This document shows positions 24,765 through 33,323 of a stretch of DNA of 38,183 nt, piece after piece. Within the stretch, counting starts at the first letter, position 1, and each line of letters begins with the position of its first letter. This DNA is from Candidatus Moranbacteria bacterium CG23_combo_of_CG06-09_8_20_14_all_35_22 (GTDB taxonomy: Bacteria; Patescibacteriota; Minisyncoccia; Moranbacterales; UBA2206): the NCBI GenBank assembly GCA_002772115.1, contig PCRW01000068.1, positions 1-38,183 of the forward strand. The letters are read 5' to 3'. The position numbers and the translations under genes were made by a program. Under the pieces are notes generated by a model. That model was given only the letters and a program-made list of their open reading frames with translations. It had not been told where the DNA came from and did no database searches.

Positions 24765-25925
24765 ATGAAAATTGGCATTGACATTCGAAATATTGGCAAA
24801 AAAAGAACTGGCGACGAGGTGGTATTTTTCAATTTGACCAAAAATTTGGCTAAAATTGATAATGAGAATGAATATAAATTATTTACTGACATAACTGACA
24901 AAAATATTTTAGAAAGAGTTGGAAAAGATTTAGAAATCACAGATAAAAATAATTTTGAAATAATTTCACTGGAAGCTAAAAATAAATTCAGTTGGAATTT
25001 TTGGACGCTTCCGAAATATTTGCGAAAAAAACCAGTTGATGTTTATCTCACGCAATACATCACGCCGTGGTTTGTGCCAAATAAAGTGAAAATTATCACC
25101 ATTATTCATGATATTTCCTTCAATTTTTATCCGCAATTTATAAAAAAGTCAGATTTATTTTTTCTAAAAAGCTTAATTCCCTTGAGTCTAGAAAGAGCGG
25201 ACAAAATTTTGGCCGTTTCGCGCTTTACACAGGATGAAATAATTAAATATTATAAAATTGATCCCAAAAAAATTGATTGGTTTCATAATGCAGTTTCAGA
25301 TGATTTTTTGGTGCAAGATATATCAGAGGAAAAAATAAAAATAATCAAGAAAAAATACAATCTTCCAGAAAGATATATTCTATATCTTGGCACCTTACAA
25401 CCAAGGAAAAATATTCCAGCGCTTATTGAAGCGTTTGCTTTGCTAAAAGTAGAACTCGACTTGAAATTAAAACTTAATTTTACAAAGTTGGTTATCGCCG
25501 GAGGGAAAGGACATAATTATGACAAACTCATAGATGAAGTTGTTAGGGAAAATAATTTATCCGAGGATGTTTTTTTTCCTGGGTACATTGACGAAGATGA
25601 TAAGGCAGGAATATTGAAAGGGGCGGATATTTTTGTTTTCCCTTCATTTTATGAAGGATTTGGCATGCCAATTATCGAAGCAATGTCACTGGGAGTGCCA
25701 ACAATAGTTTCCGATATTCCACCTCACCAAGAAATAGCGGGTGATGCAGTGCTATATTTCAAACCGGAAATCCCTGGTGAGCTCACGCAAAAAATCAAAG
25801 AAATAATTAGCAGTGAAGTTGTGAGAGATAATGCATCGCGAAACGGAAAATTTCAAGCCCAAAATTTTTCTTGGGAAAAAAGCGCCCGAAAAATGCTGGA
25901 AATTTTTTCCCAGATGGTTGGTTGA
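24765..25925 (+). CDS. GT4-family mannosyltransferase-like protein
   Basis: This 386-residue GT-B enzyme is a relative of the gene at 21786. It starts KIGIDIRNIGKKRTGDEV, has TIIHDISFNFYPQ at the end of the first domain, the donor-domain start LYLGTLQPRKNIPAL, and a complete E-x7-E motif (EGFGMPIIEAMSLGVP). Unlike its relative it carries no palindromic inserts, which makes it a natural reference for spotting them. It lies between the long hairpin at 24706 and the LCP gene. Confidence 0.9.
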   Translation: MKIGIDIRNIGKKRTGDEVVFFNLTKNLAKIDNENEYKLFTDITDKNILERVGKDLEITDKNNFEIISLEAKNKFSWNFWTLPKYLRKKPVDVYLTQYITPWFVPNKVKIITIIHDISFNFYPQFIKKSDLFFLKSLIPLSLERADKILAVSRFTQDEIIKYYKIDPKKIDWFHNAVSDDFLVQDISEEKIKIIKKKYNLPERYILYLGTLQPRKNIPALIEAFALLKVELDLKLKLNFTKLVIAGGKGHNYDKLIDEVVRENNLSEDVFFPGYIDEDDKAGILKGADIFVFPSFYEGFGMPIIEAMSLGVPTIVSDIPPHQEIAGDAVLYFKPEIPGELTQKIKEIISSEVVRDNASRNGKFQAQNFSWEKSARKMLEIFSQMVG

Positions 25926-25959
25926 CTAAATGAAAAATTGTAAGTAGAATAATAACAAT

Positions 25960-25980
25960 TGCCGAATCGATGATTTGGCA
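25960..25980. repeat. Short intergenic hairpin
   Basis: TGCCGAATC-GAT-GATTTGGCA has 9-base arms with a single wobble pair. It is followed by an A+T-rich stretch without a T-run, so it may be a repeat remnant or a weak terminator before the LCP gene. Confidence 0.5.
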
Positions 25981-26010
25981 GTATTAATTTAAATTAAATA
26001 AAATAAAAAA

Positions 26011-27198
26011 ATGGCGTACATAGGAAATGATTATAATTCAAAAGAAAAAAGTCAACAAAAATTTTATAAAAAAAGATGGTTTAAAATTTTTGCGGTTGTC
26101 GTAATAATCTTACTTTTAGGCGGAGGAATTTTTATTTGGAAAACCGGAGGAATACTGAATAAAATTTCCAAAGGTGGAATGTTTCAGGCTTTGGTAAAAA
26201 ATATTCCAGGAGTCAATAATGAAATCAAAGGAGAAAAGGAAGGAAGAATCAATGTTTTAGTTTTGGGAATGCGTGGAGAAAATATCCCCAGTGGCGGGCT
26301 TTTGGCGGATACAATCATAGTGGCTAGTATTATTCCTAAAGAAAATAAAGTTTCAATGATTTCAATTCCGCGCGATTTATATGTGAACAATCCTAGTTGG
26401 GGAAACAAGAGTAAAGTTAATGCCGTTTATGTGGCTGGCGAAGAAAATGGCAAAAAACAAGGTTTGGAAGATATGAAAAAAGTGGCGCAGGAAGTGACGG
26501 GACTGCCGATTCATTACAGCGCCAGTATAAATTTTGCTGGCTTCAAACAGATTATTGATGCTATCGGTGGAGTAGAGATAACATTAGATGAGTCTTTTCA
26601 AGAACCAATACAATTCAATGAACCACATGTTTGTGATAGTCATGTTTTTACCATTCCAACCGGAAAATTTGAAATTAAGAAAAATAAAACCGGTCGAATT
26701 ACCGCCCAGTATCCGCTTTGCACCAATCCCGTCAAGGAATGTGGAGGAAATTTTAGCTTGCCAGCTGGCAAACAAACTTTAAATGGAGAAAAAGCTTTGT
26801 GTTATGTCCGTTCTCGAGCGACTTCCAGCGATTTCGAAAGAGCTAAACGGCAACAAATAATAATTCAATTAGTCAAAGATAAAATGTTTAGCACGGGAAC
26901 ACTTACGGATTTTTCAAAAATTAACGGTATATTAAACGCCTTGGGAAATAATGTGAGAACTGATATGGAACTTTGGGAAATGCAAAGATTTTATGAAATT
27001 TATAAAAATATTTCCAATTTGCAAATTTATCAAAGAGTTTTAGAAAACAGTGCAGAGGGGTTGCTATACAATCCAACCGATATACCTAAAGAAGTTGGCT
27101 ATATACTTCTTCCAATTGGAGGAAATTATAATAGTATTTATCAAATGGCAAAAGATATTTTTACTTTACCAGCGCAATCAGACATAAAACCAAAATAA
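26011..27198 (+). CDS. LytR-CpsA-Psr (LCP) family glycopolymer transferase
   Basis: This 395-residue protein has a cytoplasmic basic start, one transmembrane segment (about 25-43) and an outer LCP domain. Conserved elements are INVLVLGMRGE (80-90), LLAD (D100), SIPRDLYV (R121, D122), KVNAVY, IDAIGGV and YVRSRATSSDFERAKRQQ, with R267, R269, D274, R277 and R280. In other bacteria LCP proteins bind polyprenyl-pyrophosphate-linked polymers and attach them to peptidoglycan or proteins. The domain has an insertion with three Cys around residues 205-245. The stop overlaps the next start by one base. It is the probable final step of the glycan pathway. Confidence 0.92.
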   Translation: MAYIGNDYNSKEKSQQKFYKKRWFKIFAVVVIILLLGGGIFIWKTGGILNKISKGGMFQALVKNIPGVNNEIKGEKEGRINVLVLGMRGENIPSGGLLADTIIVASIIPKENKVSMISIPRDLYVNNPSWGNKSKVNAVYVAGEENGKKQGLEDMKKVAQEVTGLPIHYSASINFAGFKQIIDAIGGVEITLDESFQEPIQFNEPHVCDSHVFTIPTGKFEIKKNKTGRITAQYPLCTNPVKECGGNFSLPAGKQTLNGEKALCYVRSRATSSDFERAKRQQIIIQLVKDKMFSTGTLTDFSKINGILNALGNNVRTDMELWEMQRFYEIYKNISNLQIYQRVLENSAEGLLYNPTDIPKEVGYILLPIGGNYNSIYQMAKDIFTLPAQSDIKPK

Positions 27199-28007
27199 TG
27201 GAATTATCTATCATCATTACTAGCTATAAAAATCCACAACTTTTGAAAGTTTGCCTTGATTCAATTAGGGAAAATTATAGCGGAGCTGATTATGAAATTA
27301 TTGTGGCAGATAGCGAAACAGAGGAAAATACGGAAATGATGATGAGAGAAGAATATTCGGAAATAATATTTATTCCTGCAAAAGAAAATATCGGCTTTAG
27401 TGGAACAGTCAATGCCGGATACAAAAAAGTCAAAGGTGACTTTGTGCTTATCTTGAATGGTGATACGATAATAAAAAAAGATTCCATTGAAAAATTATTA
27501 AATTATCTAAAAAACAATCCGAAAGTTGGTATCGTTGGTCCGCGTCTTATTGGTTTCAATGAAAAGTCACAAGATTCTTGTTTCCGCTATTATACTCCGC
27601 TAACCATACTTTATCGTCGGACATTTTTGGGCAAACTTGGTTTTGCCAAAAAACATTCAGATAATTTTCTAATGAGGGATTATGATCACAAAGAAACGAA
27701 GGAAGTTGATTGGATTCAAGGGTCGGTAATGATGACCAAAAAAGAAATTATGGATAAAGTTGGACCAATGGATGAAAAATTTAAGTTATATTTTGAAGAT
27801 GTTGATTGGTGTCGAAGATTTTGGGAAAAGGATTACAAGGTTATTTATTTTCCAGATGCTCAAATTTATCATTATCATGGTCGAGGAAGTGTTGGAAAAA
27901 ATGTTATTCAGGCTTTGCTTTTCAATCGTTTAGCTTGGCTACATATAAAAAGCGCTATGAGATATTTTTGGAAATATTGGGGCAAGCCTTTGCCAAAACA
28001 TAATTAG
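27198..28007 (+). CDS. GT2 glycosyltransferase, rhamnosyltransferase-like
   Basis: This 269-residue protein is a single GT-A domain of family 2. It has LSIIITSYKNPQLL at the N-terminus, the NIGFSGTVNAGY motif, LNGDT as the metal-binding acidic motif, and VDWIQGSVMM followed by FEDVDWCRRFW, which supplies the catalytic base region seen in bacterial rhamnosyltransferase-like enzymes. It has no membrane segment. It overlaps the LCP gene by one base and so is coupled to it. A nucleotide-sugar donor is expected; which sugar cannot be told. Confidence 0.9.
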   Translation: MELSIIITSYKNPQLLKVCLDSIRENYSGADYEIIVADSETEENTEMMMREEYSEIIFIPAKENIGFSGTVNAGYKKVKGDFVLILNGDTIIKKDSIEKLLNYLKNNPKVGIVGPRLIGFNEKSQDSCFRYYTPLTILYRRTFLGKLGFAKKHSDNFLMRDYDHKETKEVDWIQGSVMMTKKEIMDKVGPMDEKFKLYFEDVDWCRRFWEKDYKVIYFPDAQIYHYHGRGSVGKNVIQALLFNRLAWLHIKSAMRYFWKYWGKPLPKHN

Positions 28008-28031
28008 CAGTATGCGAATAAAGTATAAAAA

Positions 28032-29366
28032 ATGAATCAAGAAAATTTTAAAGAAAAAATAAATCAAGAAATAATCGGAGAGAAAGAGAAAAGAGAAAAA
28101 GAAAATCTGGAGAAAAATCTCCGGCTTTTTAAAAAATATGTATTTTTTTCAGTGGTTGTAATTTTTTTGATCATCAGTTTTTTCCTTGGTTATAAAAAGG
28201 GGCAAGACGAAACGCATTCAAAAAACAGAGAAGTTTTGTTGGAAAAAGCAATTATTGAAAATAAAGCCCTTCCACAAGGGGAAAAAGTTGATTTTGCCAT
28301 TTTTTGGAAAGTTTGGGAGTTGGTCAAAGAAAAGCATGTGGAAAAAAATAATTTAGATGCGCAAAAAATGGTTTATGGAGCGATTAATGGAATGCTTAGC
28401 GCTACAGGAGATCCTTACTCGAGTTTTTTTAATCCCGAGGAAAGTAGAATGTTTTCGCAGGATATTGCCGGATCATTTGATGGTATTGGAGCAGAACTGG
28501 GAATAAAAGATGAAATTTTGACTATTATTGCTCCACTGGACGGTTCTCCAGCGCAAAAATCCGGACTTCGCAGCGGGGATAAAATTTTGAAAATTGATGG
28601 CAAGTCATCGTTGGATCTGACAATTGATCAAGCAGTGAATCTTATCAGGGGGAAAAAGGGCACTTCTGTTGAATTGACAATTTTTCATGAAAATGATCAA
28701 GAGACCGTGGAAGTGACTGTAATTAGAGATACGATAAAATTAGATAGCGCCAAGGTAGAATTTAAGGATGATGGCATCGCGTATCTAAAAATAATCAAAT
28801 TTTCTGATGATGTGGATGATCAATTTAATTTGGCAATGAATAAGATTATTACTAATAAAAGCAAAGGTATAATTTTAGATCTTCGCGATAATCCCGGTGG
28901 TCTTTTGGATAAATCAATTTCTATTGCCAGTCGGATGATGCCGAAAGGTAAAATAGTTGTTTTGGAAGAAGATAGTAGCGGCAAGAAAGAAAATATTTAT
29001 ACTTTTGGCGGAGATAAATTGAGTTCGATTCCTATGGTGGCGCTTATCAATGAAGGCAGTGCTAGCGCTTCGGAAATTTTAGCCGGAGCTTTGCGGGATA
29101 ATCAGGAAATAGTTTTAATTGGTGAAAAAACATTTGGCAAGGGAAGTGTTCAAGAACTAGTTGATCTGCCAGATGGATCAAGCGTCAAAATTACTGTGGC
29201 CAAATGGCTCACGCCCAAAGGAGAGTATATTATGGACAAAGGAATTTCTCCTGATATTGAAATCAAAATGACACCGGAAGATTATGAAAATAAACGCGAC
29301 CCGCAATTGGAAAAAGCGCTGGAAGAAATAAAGAAAATCAGAACCACTGACCTGCCTCGCCGGTAG
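28032..29366 (+). CDS. C-terminal processing protease of family S41 (CtpA/Prc type)
   Basis: This 444-residue protein has a charged, Lys/Glu-rich cytoplasmic start, one transmembrane segment (36-53), a PDZ domain (about 145-220, GIGAELG and SGLRSGDKIL) and the S41 catalytic domain. The Ser-Lys dyad is S345 in EGSASASE and K370 in FGKGSVQ, 25 residues apart as in Prc. Such enzymes cut the C-termini of envelope proteins. The final residues LPRR and the stop codon come from a palindromic repeat at 29351, so the original C-terminus was probably different. It follows the GT2 gene by 24 bases. Confidence 0.92.
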   Translation: MNQENFKEKINQEIIGEKEKREKENLEKNLRLFKKYVFFSVVVIFLIISFFLGYKKGQDETHSKNREVLLEKAIIENKALPQGEKVDFAIFWKVWELVKEKHVEKNNLDAQKMVYGAINGMLSATGDPYSSFFNPEESRMFSQDIAGSFDGIGAELGIKDEILTIIAPLDGSPAQKSGLRSGDKILKIDGKSSLDLTIDQAVNLIRGKKGTSVELTIFHENDQETVEVTVIRDTIKLDSAKVEFKDDGIAYLKIIKFSDDVDDQFNLAMNKIITNKSKGIILDLRDNPGGLLDKSISIASRMMPKGKIVVLEEDSSGKKENIYTFGGDKLSSIPMVALINEGSASASEILAGALRDNQEIVLIGEKTFGKGSVQELVDLPDGSSVKITVAKWLTPKGEYIMDKGISPDIEIKMTPEDYENKRDPQLEKALEEIKKIRTTDLPRR

Positions 29367-29371
29367 GCGGG
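29351..29371. repeat. Palindromic repeat that ends the S41 protease gene
   Basis: CCTGCCTCGCCGGTAGGCG at 29351-29369 is the exact reverse complement of 23741-23759. In the protease frame it encodes LPRR and then TAG. The word CCTGCC/GGCGGG forms a hairpin. Confidence 0.85.
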
Positions 29372-29394
29372 TTAGCACGTGATTACCTTGACGA

Positions 29395-29424
29395 CACATG
29401 ATTAAAATTCAGTGAAATCATGTG
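29395..29424. repeat. Intergenic inverted repeat before the L9 gene
   Basis: CACATGATT (29395-29403) pairs perfectly with AATCATGTG (29416-29424). No T-run follows. It continues the repeat-rich stretch that starts at the protease stop. Confidence 0.6.
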
Positions 29425-29456
29425 AGCTCAGTGATAATCTGTGGTTCAGACAATAT

Positions 29457-29897
29457 ATGAAAATTATTCTATTTCAAGACATCAAAAGTTTAGGAAAAAA
29501 AGGAGACATTAAGGAGGTCGCGGAAGGCTATGCGCGGAATTTTTTGTTTCCTAAAAAAATAGCCCAGATTGCTACGGAAAGTGCTATTAAACAAATGGAA
29601 ATTCAAAAAGAGCGTGAAAAAAGCCTTGAATTAGCCAAAAATATTGAGCTTAAAAGTTTAGCCGAAAAGATTAAAGGCAAAAAAATAGTCATTACCGCCA
29701 AGGAAAAGAACGGAAAACTTTTTGGTTCAATCACAATTAAAAATATCGAGGAGGCGCTAAAAAAAGAAGGCTTGAATATTTTACCTTCTTCGATTATAAT
29801 AAAAGAGGTAATAAAAAAAGTGGGAGAATATGAAATTGAGATAAAATTAACCGAAAAGATTAAAGAAAAAATAAAAATAGAAATTAAGGGAGCCTAG
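29457..29897 (+). CDS. rplI: 50S ribosomal protein L9
   Basis: The protein from the ATG at 29457 has 146 residues and starts MKIILFQDIKSLGKKGD, the conserved L9 N-terminus with the GYARNFLFPKKIA block (residues 24-36). A GTG at 29412 in the same frame would add 15 residues from the repeat region that do not match the family. The long central helix (LELAKNIELKSLAEK region) and the C-terminal RNA-binding domain are present. L9 binds 23S rRNA near the L1 stalk. Several CPR groups lack L9, so its presence is a lineage clue. The usual partners S6, SSB and S18 are not next to it. Confidence 0.95.
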   Translation: MKIILFQDIKSLGKKGDIKEVAEGYARNFLFPKKIAQIATESAIKQMEIQKEREKSLELAKNIELKSLAEKIKGKKIVITAKEKNGKLFGSITIKNIEEALKKEGLNILPSSIIIKEVIKKVGEYEIEIKLTEKIKEKIKIEIKGA

Positions 29898-29960
29898 TTT
29901 TATTTAAGCAGTTTTAATAAATTATTTTTTAGGGGTCGTGCTTTAGCGACTTTTATATTT

Positions 29961-31613
29961 ATGAAAAACAGAAAATATATTTTTGTCGTCGGGGGCGTGA
30001 TGAGTGGAGTGGGTAAAGGAATAACTACTTCGGCGATTGGAGCAATTCTTCAAGCACGCGGGTTTAATGTAACAGCAATAAAAATCGATCCTTATATCAA
30101 TGTTGACGCTGGCACAATGAACCCAACTGAACACGGAGAAGTTTTTGTGTTGGATGATGGCGATGAAACTGATCAGGATATGGGAAATTATGAAAGATTT
30201 TTAAATATCACTTTGCCTCGCGATAATTATATGACTACGGGAAGAGTGTATGAAACAGTGATTCATAAAGAAAGAAACTTAGAGTACAACGGAAAATGTG
30301 TAGAAGTTGTGCCACATATTCCAATGGAAGTTATCGAACGGATTGAAAAAGCTTCCAAGAAGGCTGATTCTGATGTGACGATGATTGAAATCGGTGGAAC
30401 GGTCGGTGAATATCAAAATATTCTTTTTTTGGAAGCGGCCAGAATGATGAAGATAAAACATCCAGACGATGTGTTATTTGTGATGGTGAGTTATTTGCCA
30501 ATTCCTTCCAAGGTGGGAGAAATGAAAACCAAACCAACGCAATATGCTGTGCGAACACTTAATAGCGCTGGAATTTTGCCAGATGTGATTATCGCCAGAA
30601 GCGATACGCGCTTAGATCAAAAAAGAAAAGAAAAAATTGCAATGTTTTGTAATATTCCGGAAAGATATGTAATTTCTGCCCCAGATATCGAGAGCATCTA
30701 TGAAGTTGGAATAAATTTTGAACGGGATGATTTGAGTTGGTTGCTTTTGAAAAAATTAGGTTTATCGTACAAAAAAACTGATCTGAAAAAATGGTATGAT
30801 CTTTTGGAAAAAATCAAAAATCCTAAGGGAGAAGTGAAAATTGGAATAGTAGGAAAATATTTTGGTACAGGCGATTTTGTGCTTTCAGATGCGTATATTA
30901 GTGTAATTGAGGCGGTTAAGCACGCGGCTTATAAACTTCAAGTAAAACCAAAAATAAGTTGGGTAAATAGCGAGGCTTTCGAAAAAGAACCGGAAAAATT
31001 AGAAGAGCTGAAAAATTATGACGGGGTAATTATCCCTGGGGGCTTTGGTTCACGAGGAATTGAAGGAAAAATAAAAGCTATTCAATTTTTGCGAGAAAAT
31101 AAAATTCCTTTTTTTGGACTTTGTTATGGAATGCAACTAGCGGTGGTTGAATACGCGAGAAATATTTTGGGGCTCAAGGATGCCAACACGACTGAAATTG
31201 ATAGGGAAACAAAAAATCCGGTAATTGATATTATGCCGGAACAAAAAAAGAATCTAGCCGATCATAATTTTGGAGCTACAATGCGATTGGGTGCTTATAC
31301 GGCTGTTCTTGAAAAAAAGACCATGGCCTATCAAGCTTATGGAAAAAATAAAATTTCCGAACGCCATCGCCATCGCTGGGAAGTTAATCCGGAGTATATT
31401 GAAAGATTAGAAAAGGCTGGTTTAGTTTTTTCTGGAAAGTCAGCCGATAGAAAACTTATGGAAATAGTCGAACTGCCGATAGACAGACATCCATTTTTTC
31501 TGGGAACTCAATTCCATCCAGAATTTAAATCAGATCCGATAAATTCCCATCCTTTATTTTTTGAATTTATAAAAGCGAGCCACTTGCGAATTGTCGCGAA
31601 TAAAAAACAATAA
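29961..31613 (+). CDS. pyrG: CTP synthase
   Basis: This 550-residue protein is a full-length CTP synthase that converts UTP to CTP with ATP and glutamine. The synthetase domain begins YIFVVGGVMSGVGKGI with the P-loop and includes KIDPYINVDAGTMNPTEHGE. The glutaminase domain holds the nucleophile C388 in GLCYGMQ and the FHPEF motif near the C-terminus. The loop reads MSGVGKG where many bacteria have VSSLGKG. There is no clear ribosome binding site; the ATG follows an A+T-rich run. It ends just before a strong bidirectional terminator. Confidence 0.97.
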   Translation: MKNRKYIFVVGGVMSGVGKGITTSAIGAILQARGFNVTAIKIDPYINVDAGTMNPTEHGEVFVLDDGDETDQDMGNYERFLNITLPRDNYMTTGRVYETVIHKERNLEYNGKCVEVVPHIPMEVIERIEKASKKADSDVTMIEIGGTVGEYQNILFLEAARMMKIKHPDDVLFVMVSYLPIPSKVGEMKTKPTQYAVRTLNSAGILPDVIIARSDTRLDQKRKEKIAMFCNIPERYVISAPDIESIYEVGINFERDDLSWLLLKKLGLSYKKTDLKKWYDLLEKIKNPKGEVKIGIVGKYFGTGDFVLSDAYISVIEAVKHAAYKLQVKPKISWVNSEAFEKEPEKLEELKNYDGVIIPGGFGSRGIEGKIKAIQFLRENKIPFFGLCYGMQLAVVEYARNILGLKDANTTEIDRETKNPVIDIMPEQKKNLADHNFGATMRLGAYTAVLEKKTMAYQAYGKNKISERHRHRWEVNPEYIERLEKAGLVFSGKSADRKLMEIVELPIDRHPFFLGTQFHPEFKSDPINSHPLFFEFIKASHLRIVANKKQ

Positions 31614-31621
31614 GCACGAAT

Positions 31622-31656
31622 AAAAAAACGAACCTTTCAATAAGTTCGTTTTTTTA
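31622..31656. terminator. Bidirectional intrinsic terminator between pyrG and rpmA
   Basis: AAAAAAACGAAC (31622-31633) pairs with GTTCGTTTTTTT (31644-31655) around a 10-base loop. Poly-A and poly-T on the two sides allow it to end transcripts from both convergent genes. Confidence 0.85.
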
Positions 31657-31681
31657 GTTTATATGCGTTGTATGTTCATGT

Positions 31682-31954
31682 CTATTCTACAGAAACAAAT
31701 TTTTTGGAAATCATTTTTCCGGTAAATTTTATGACTTTTTTAGCCTTAAATTTAACTACGCCTTCTTTCATTGCAAAAAGAGTGTCATCTTCCGCGCGTT
31801 TAACATTTTTTCCGGGTCGGAATTTTGTTCCTCTTTGACGAACGATGATTTGTCCGGGAGCGACTTTTTCTCCGGCAAATTTTTTCACTCCAAGTCTTTT
31901 CGAAATCGAATCTCGTCCCAGTTGAGTGGAACCACCTGCTTTACGATGCGCCAT
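31682..31954 (-). CDS. rpmA: 50S ribosomal protein L27
   Basis: This 90-residue protein has the standard L27 start MAHRKAGGSTQLGRDS with no cleavable Firmicutes-type leader, and the conserved block GQIIVRQRGTKFRPGKNV. Its N-terminal tail reaches towards the peptidyl transferase centre. The usual upstream partner rplU (L21) is absent here. A structured leader of roughly 150 bases lies upstream and could be a control site. Confidence 0.96.
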   Translation of the reverse strand: MAHRKAGGSTQLGRDSISKRLGVKKFAGEKVAPGQIIVRQRGTKFRPGKNVKRAEDDTLFAMKEGVVKFKAKKVIKFTGKMISKKFVSVE

Positions 31955-32145
31955 AATTGTCTGCGAATATAATGAGCAGGAACAATTATGAGCGTCCCTG
32001 CACCTATTCTTAAATTAATCTTTATAATAAAAACAAATAAAGCCGAAGGCGTTTCCGTGACTATGCCTAAAAATTAGCAGAAAACTAATTTTGGAATAGG
32101 TGTGGGAAGCCAAGCTTTTAAGTATAATTAAGCTTACCAATTATA
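31955..32145 (-). promoter_or_regulatory. Structured leader upstream of rpmA
   Basis: On the rpmA strand a long-range stem pairs 32094-32102 with 32001-32009 (GAATAGGTG and its complement). Inside it are a hairpin 32070-32077 with 32085-32092 and GCC-TTC-GGC (32042-32050) followed by a T-rich run that could be a weak terminator. A further hairpin pairs 31976-31980 with 31997-32001, close to the start codon. It may be a ribosomal-protein leader or an attenuator; the family is not recognised. Confidence 0.4.
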
Positions 32146-32154
32146 TGCTATAAT
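32146..32154 (+). promoter_or_regulatory. Extended -10 promoter of the Ada-like protein gene
   Basis: TGCTATAAT at 32146-32154 is a perfect extended -10 element. The -35 region is poor, as is usual for extended -10 promoters. The ATG at 32161 is 6 bases downstream, at the expected transcription start, implying a leaderless mRNA. Confidence 0.5.
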
Positions 32155-32160
32155 GTCAAT

Positions 32161-32559
32161 ATGAATAGTAAAGTAAAAGATTTTTGGCAAAAATACGAAT
32201 ATAAAATAGTCCTTGCGGTGGGCTTTGTTTTGGTAGCGGTAGTTTCTTTTGAAGGGGGAATTTTGAAAGGTCAAAAATTATCCCAAAATCCAGTGATTAT
32301 TGAAAAATCGATAGAGAACGCAGTGCCCATTGAAAATAATATTAATTCAGCAGTTCAAGGTGTTTCACAGAGCCAAAATTTGCCCACTGAAGTGAAAAAT
32401 AAGGATTGCGCCCTTGTAGGGTCAAAAAATTCTAACAAATATCATCTGCCGACTTGTCGTTATGCCAAATCTATCAAACCAGAAAACCGTGTTTGCTTTT
32501 CTTCCGAAGATGATGCAAAATCAAAAGGGTATCTGCCGGATAAAAATTGTATAAAATAA
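32161..32559 (+). CDS. Membrane-anchored protein with an Ada-type metal-binding domain
   Basis: This 132-residue protein has one transmembrane segment (about 16-34), a linker, and a small C-terminal domain (83-132). That domain carries four Cys (83, 99, 112, 130) and His95 in the pattern GSKNSNKYHLPTCRYAKSI, then SEDDAKSKGYLPDKNC. This resembles the small zinc-binding fold of the Ada N-terminus, often found attached to secreted nucleases and surface proteins. In Ada it binds zinc; here it would face outwards. No enzymatic domain is present. It stands alone, divergent from rpmA. Confidence 0.75.
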   Translation: MNSKVKDFWQKYEYKIVLAVGFVLVAVVSFEGGILKGQKLSQNPVIIEKSIENAVPIENNINSAVQGVSQSQNLPTEVKNKDCALVGSKNSNKYHLPTCRYAKSIKPENRVCFSSEDDAKSKGYLPDKNCIK

Positions 32560-32567
32560 TTAACCGA

Positions 32568-32602
32568 TGCGAAACTACGAATCGTATGCGAATCTACGAA
32601 CA
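32568..32602. repeat. CGAAT-type repeat before the UMP kinase gene
   Basis: The gap carries GATGCGAAACTACGAAT, GTATGCGAAT and CTACGAAC words, related to the repeats at 13926, 20240 and 21331. It fills nearly the whole 56-base intergenic region. Confidence 0.5.
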
Positions 32603-32615
32603 AAATTAAAACACT

Positions 32616-33323
32616 ATGAATAATAAAAACGATATCATTGTAATTTCTCTTGGAGGATCATTGATCGTTCCAAAAAGAATTGATTGGCGATTTTTGAAAA
32701 AATTTCGCGAGTTGATTATTTGCGAAATTAAAAAAGGCAAAAGATTTGCAATTATCACGGGTGGGGGATATGCGGCGCGGGAATACGCCCAAGTGGCGTC
32801 AAAAGTTACAAAACTCACTCGAGATGACTTAGATTGGCTAGGCATTCATACAACCAGACTCAATGTGCATTTAATCAAAACTATTTTCAGGCAATACGCT
32901 AATCCGCGAATAAATAAAAATCCAAGGACAAAAGAAAATTTAACTAGTCATTTTGCCAAAGGCGAGGGGATTATGGTCGCGGCTGGCTGGCGACCAGGCT
33001 GGTCAACGGATTTTGTGGCGACAATTATCGCCGAGCGACTTGGCGCCAAAAAACTCATCAATCTTTCCAACATCAAATACGCTTATGATAAAGATCCGAA
33101 AAAATATCCAGATGCCAAAATAATCAAAGAAATTAATTGGAAAAATTTCAGAAAGATTGTTGGTAATCGTTGGGACCCAGGACTCAATATGCCTTTTGAT
33201 CCAGTGGCTTCAAAACTAGCGCAGAAAAACAAATTGGAAGTTATCATTGCCGAAGGCAAGAATCTAAAAAATTTGAAAAATATTTTAGAAGAGAAAAAAT
33301 TTCAAGGGACGGTGATAAAATAA
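32616..33323 (+). CDS. pyrH: Archaeal-type UMP kinase (amino acid kinase family)
   Basis: This 235-residue protein belongs to the amino acid kinase fold. ISLGGSLIVP (residues 8-17) is the phosphate-binding start, ITGGGYAAREYA follows, and GWRPGWSTDFVATIIAERL matches the PGHTTD-x-VA segment of archaeal UMP kinases, followed by LSNIKYAYDKDPKKYPDAK. It phosphorylates UMP to UDP, the step before CTP synthase in the same window. Bacterial hexameric PyrH has a different middle region, so an archaeal-type enzyme is unusual for bacteria but known in CPR genomes. The next gene overlaps by one base. Confidence 0.8.
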   Translation: MNNKNDIIVISLGGSLIVPKRIDWRFLKKFRELIICEIKKGKRFAIITGGGYAAREYAQVASKVTKLTRDDLDWLGIHTTRLNVHLIKTIFRQYANPRINKNPRTKENLTSHFAKGEGIMVAAGWRPGWSTDFVATIIAERLGAKKLINLSNIKYAYDKDPKKYPDAKIIKEINWKNFRKIVGNRWDPGLNMPFDPVASKLAQKNKLEVIIAEGKNLKNLKNILEEKKFQGTVIK

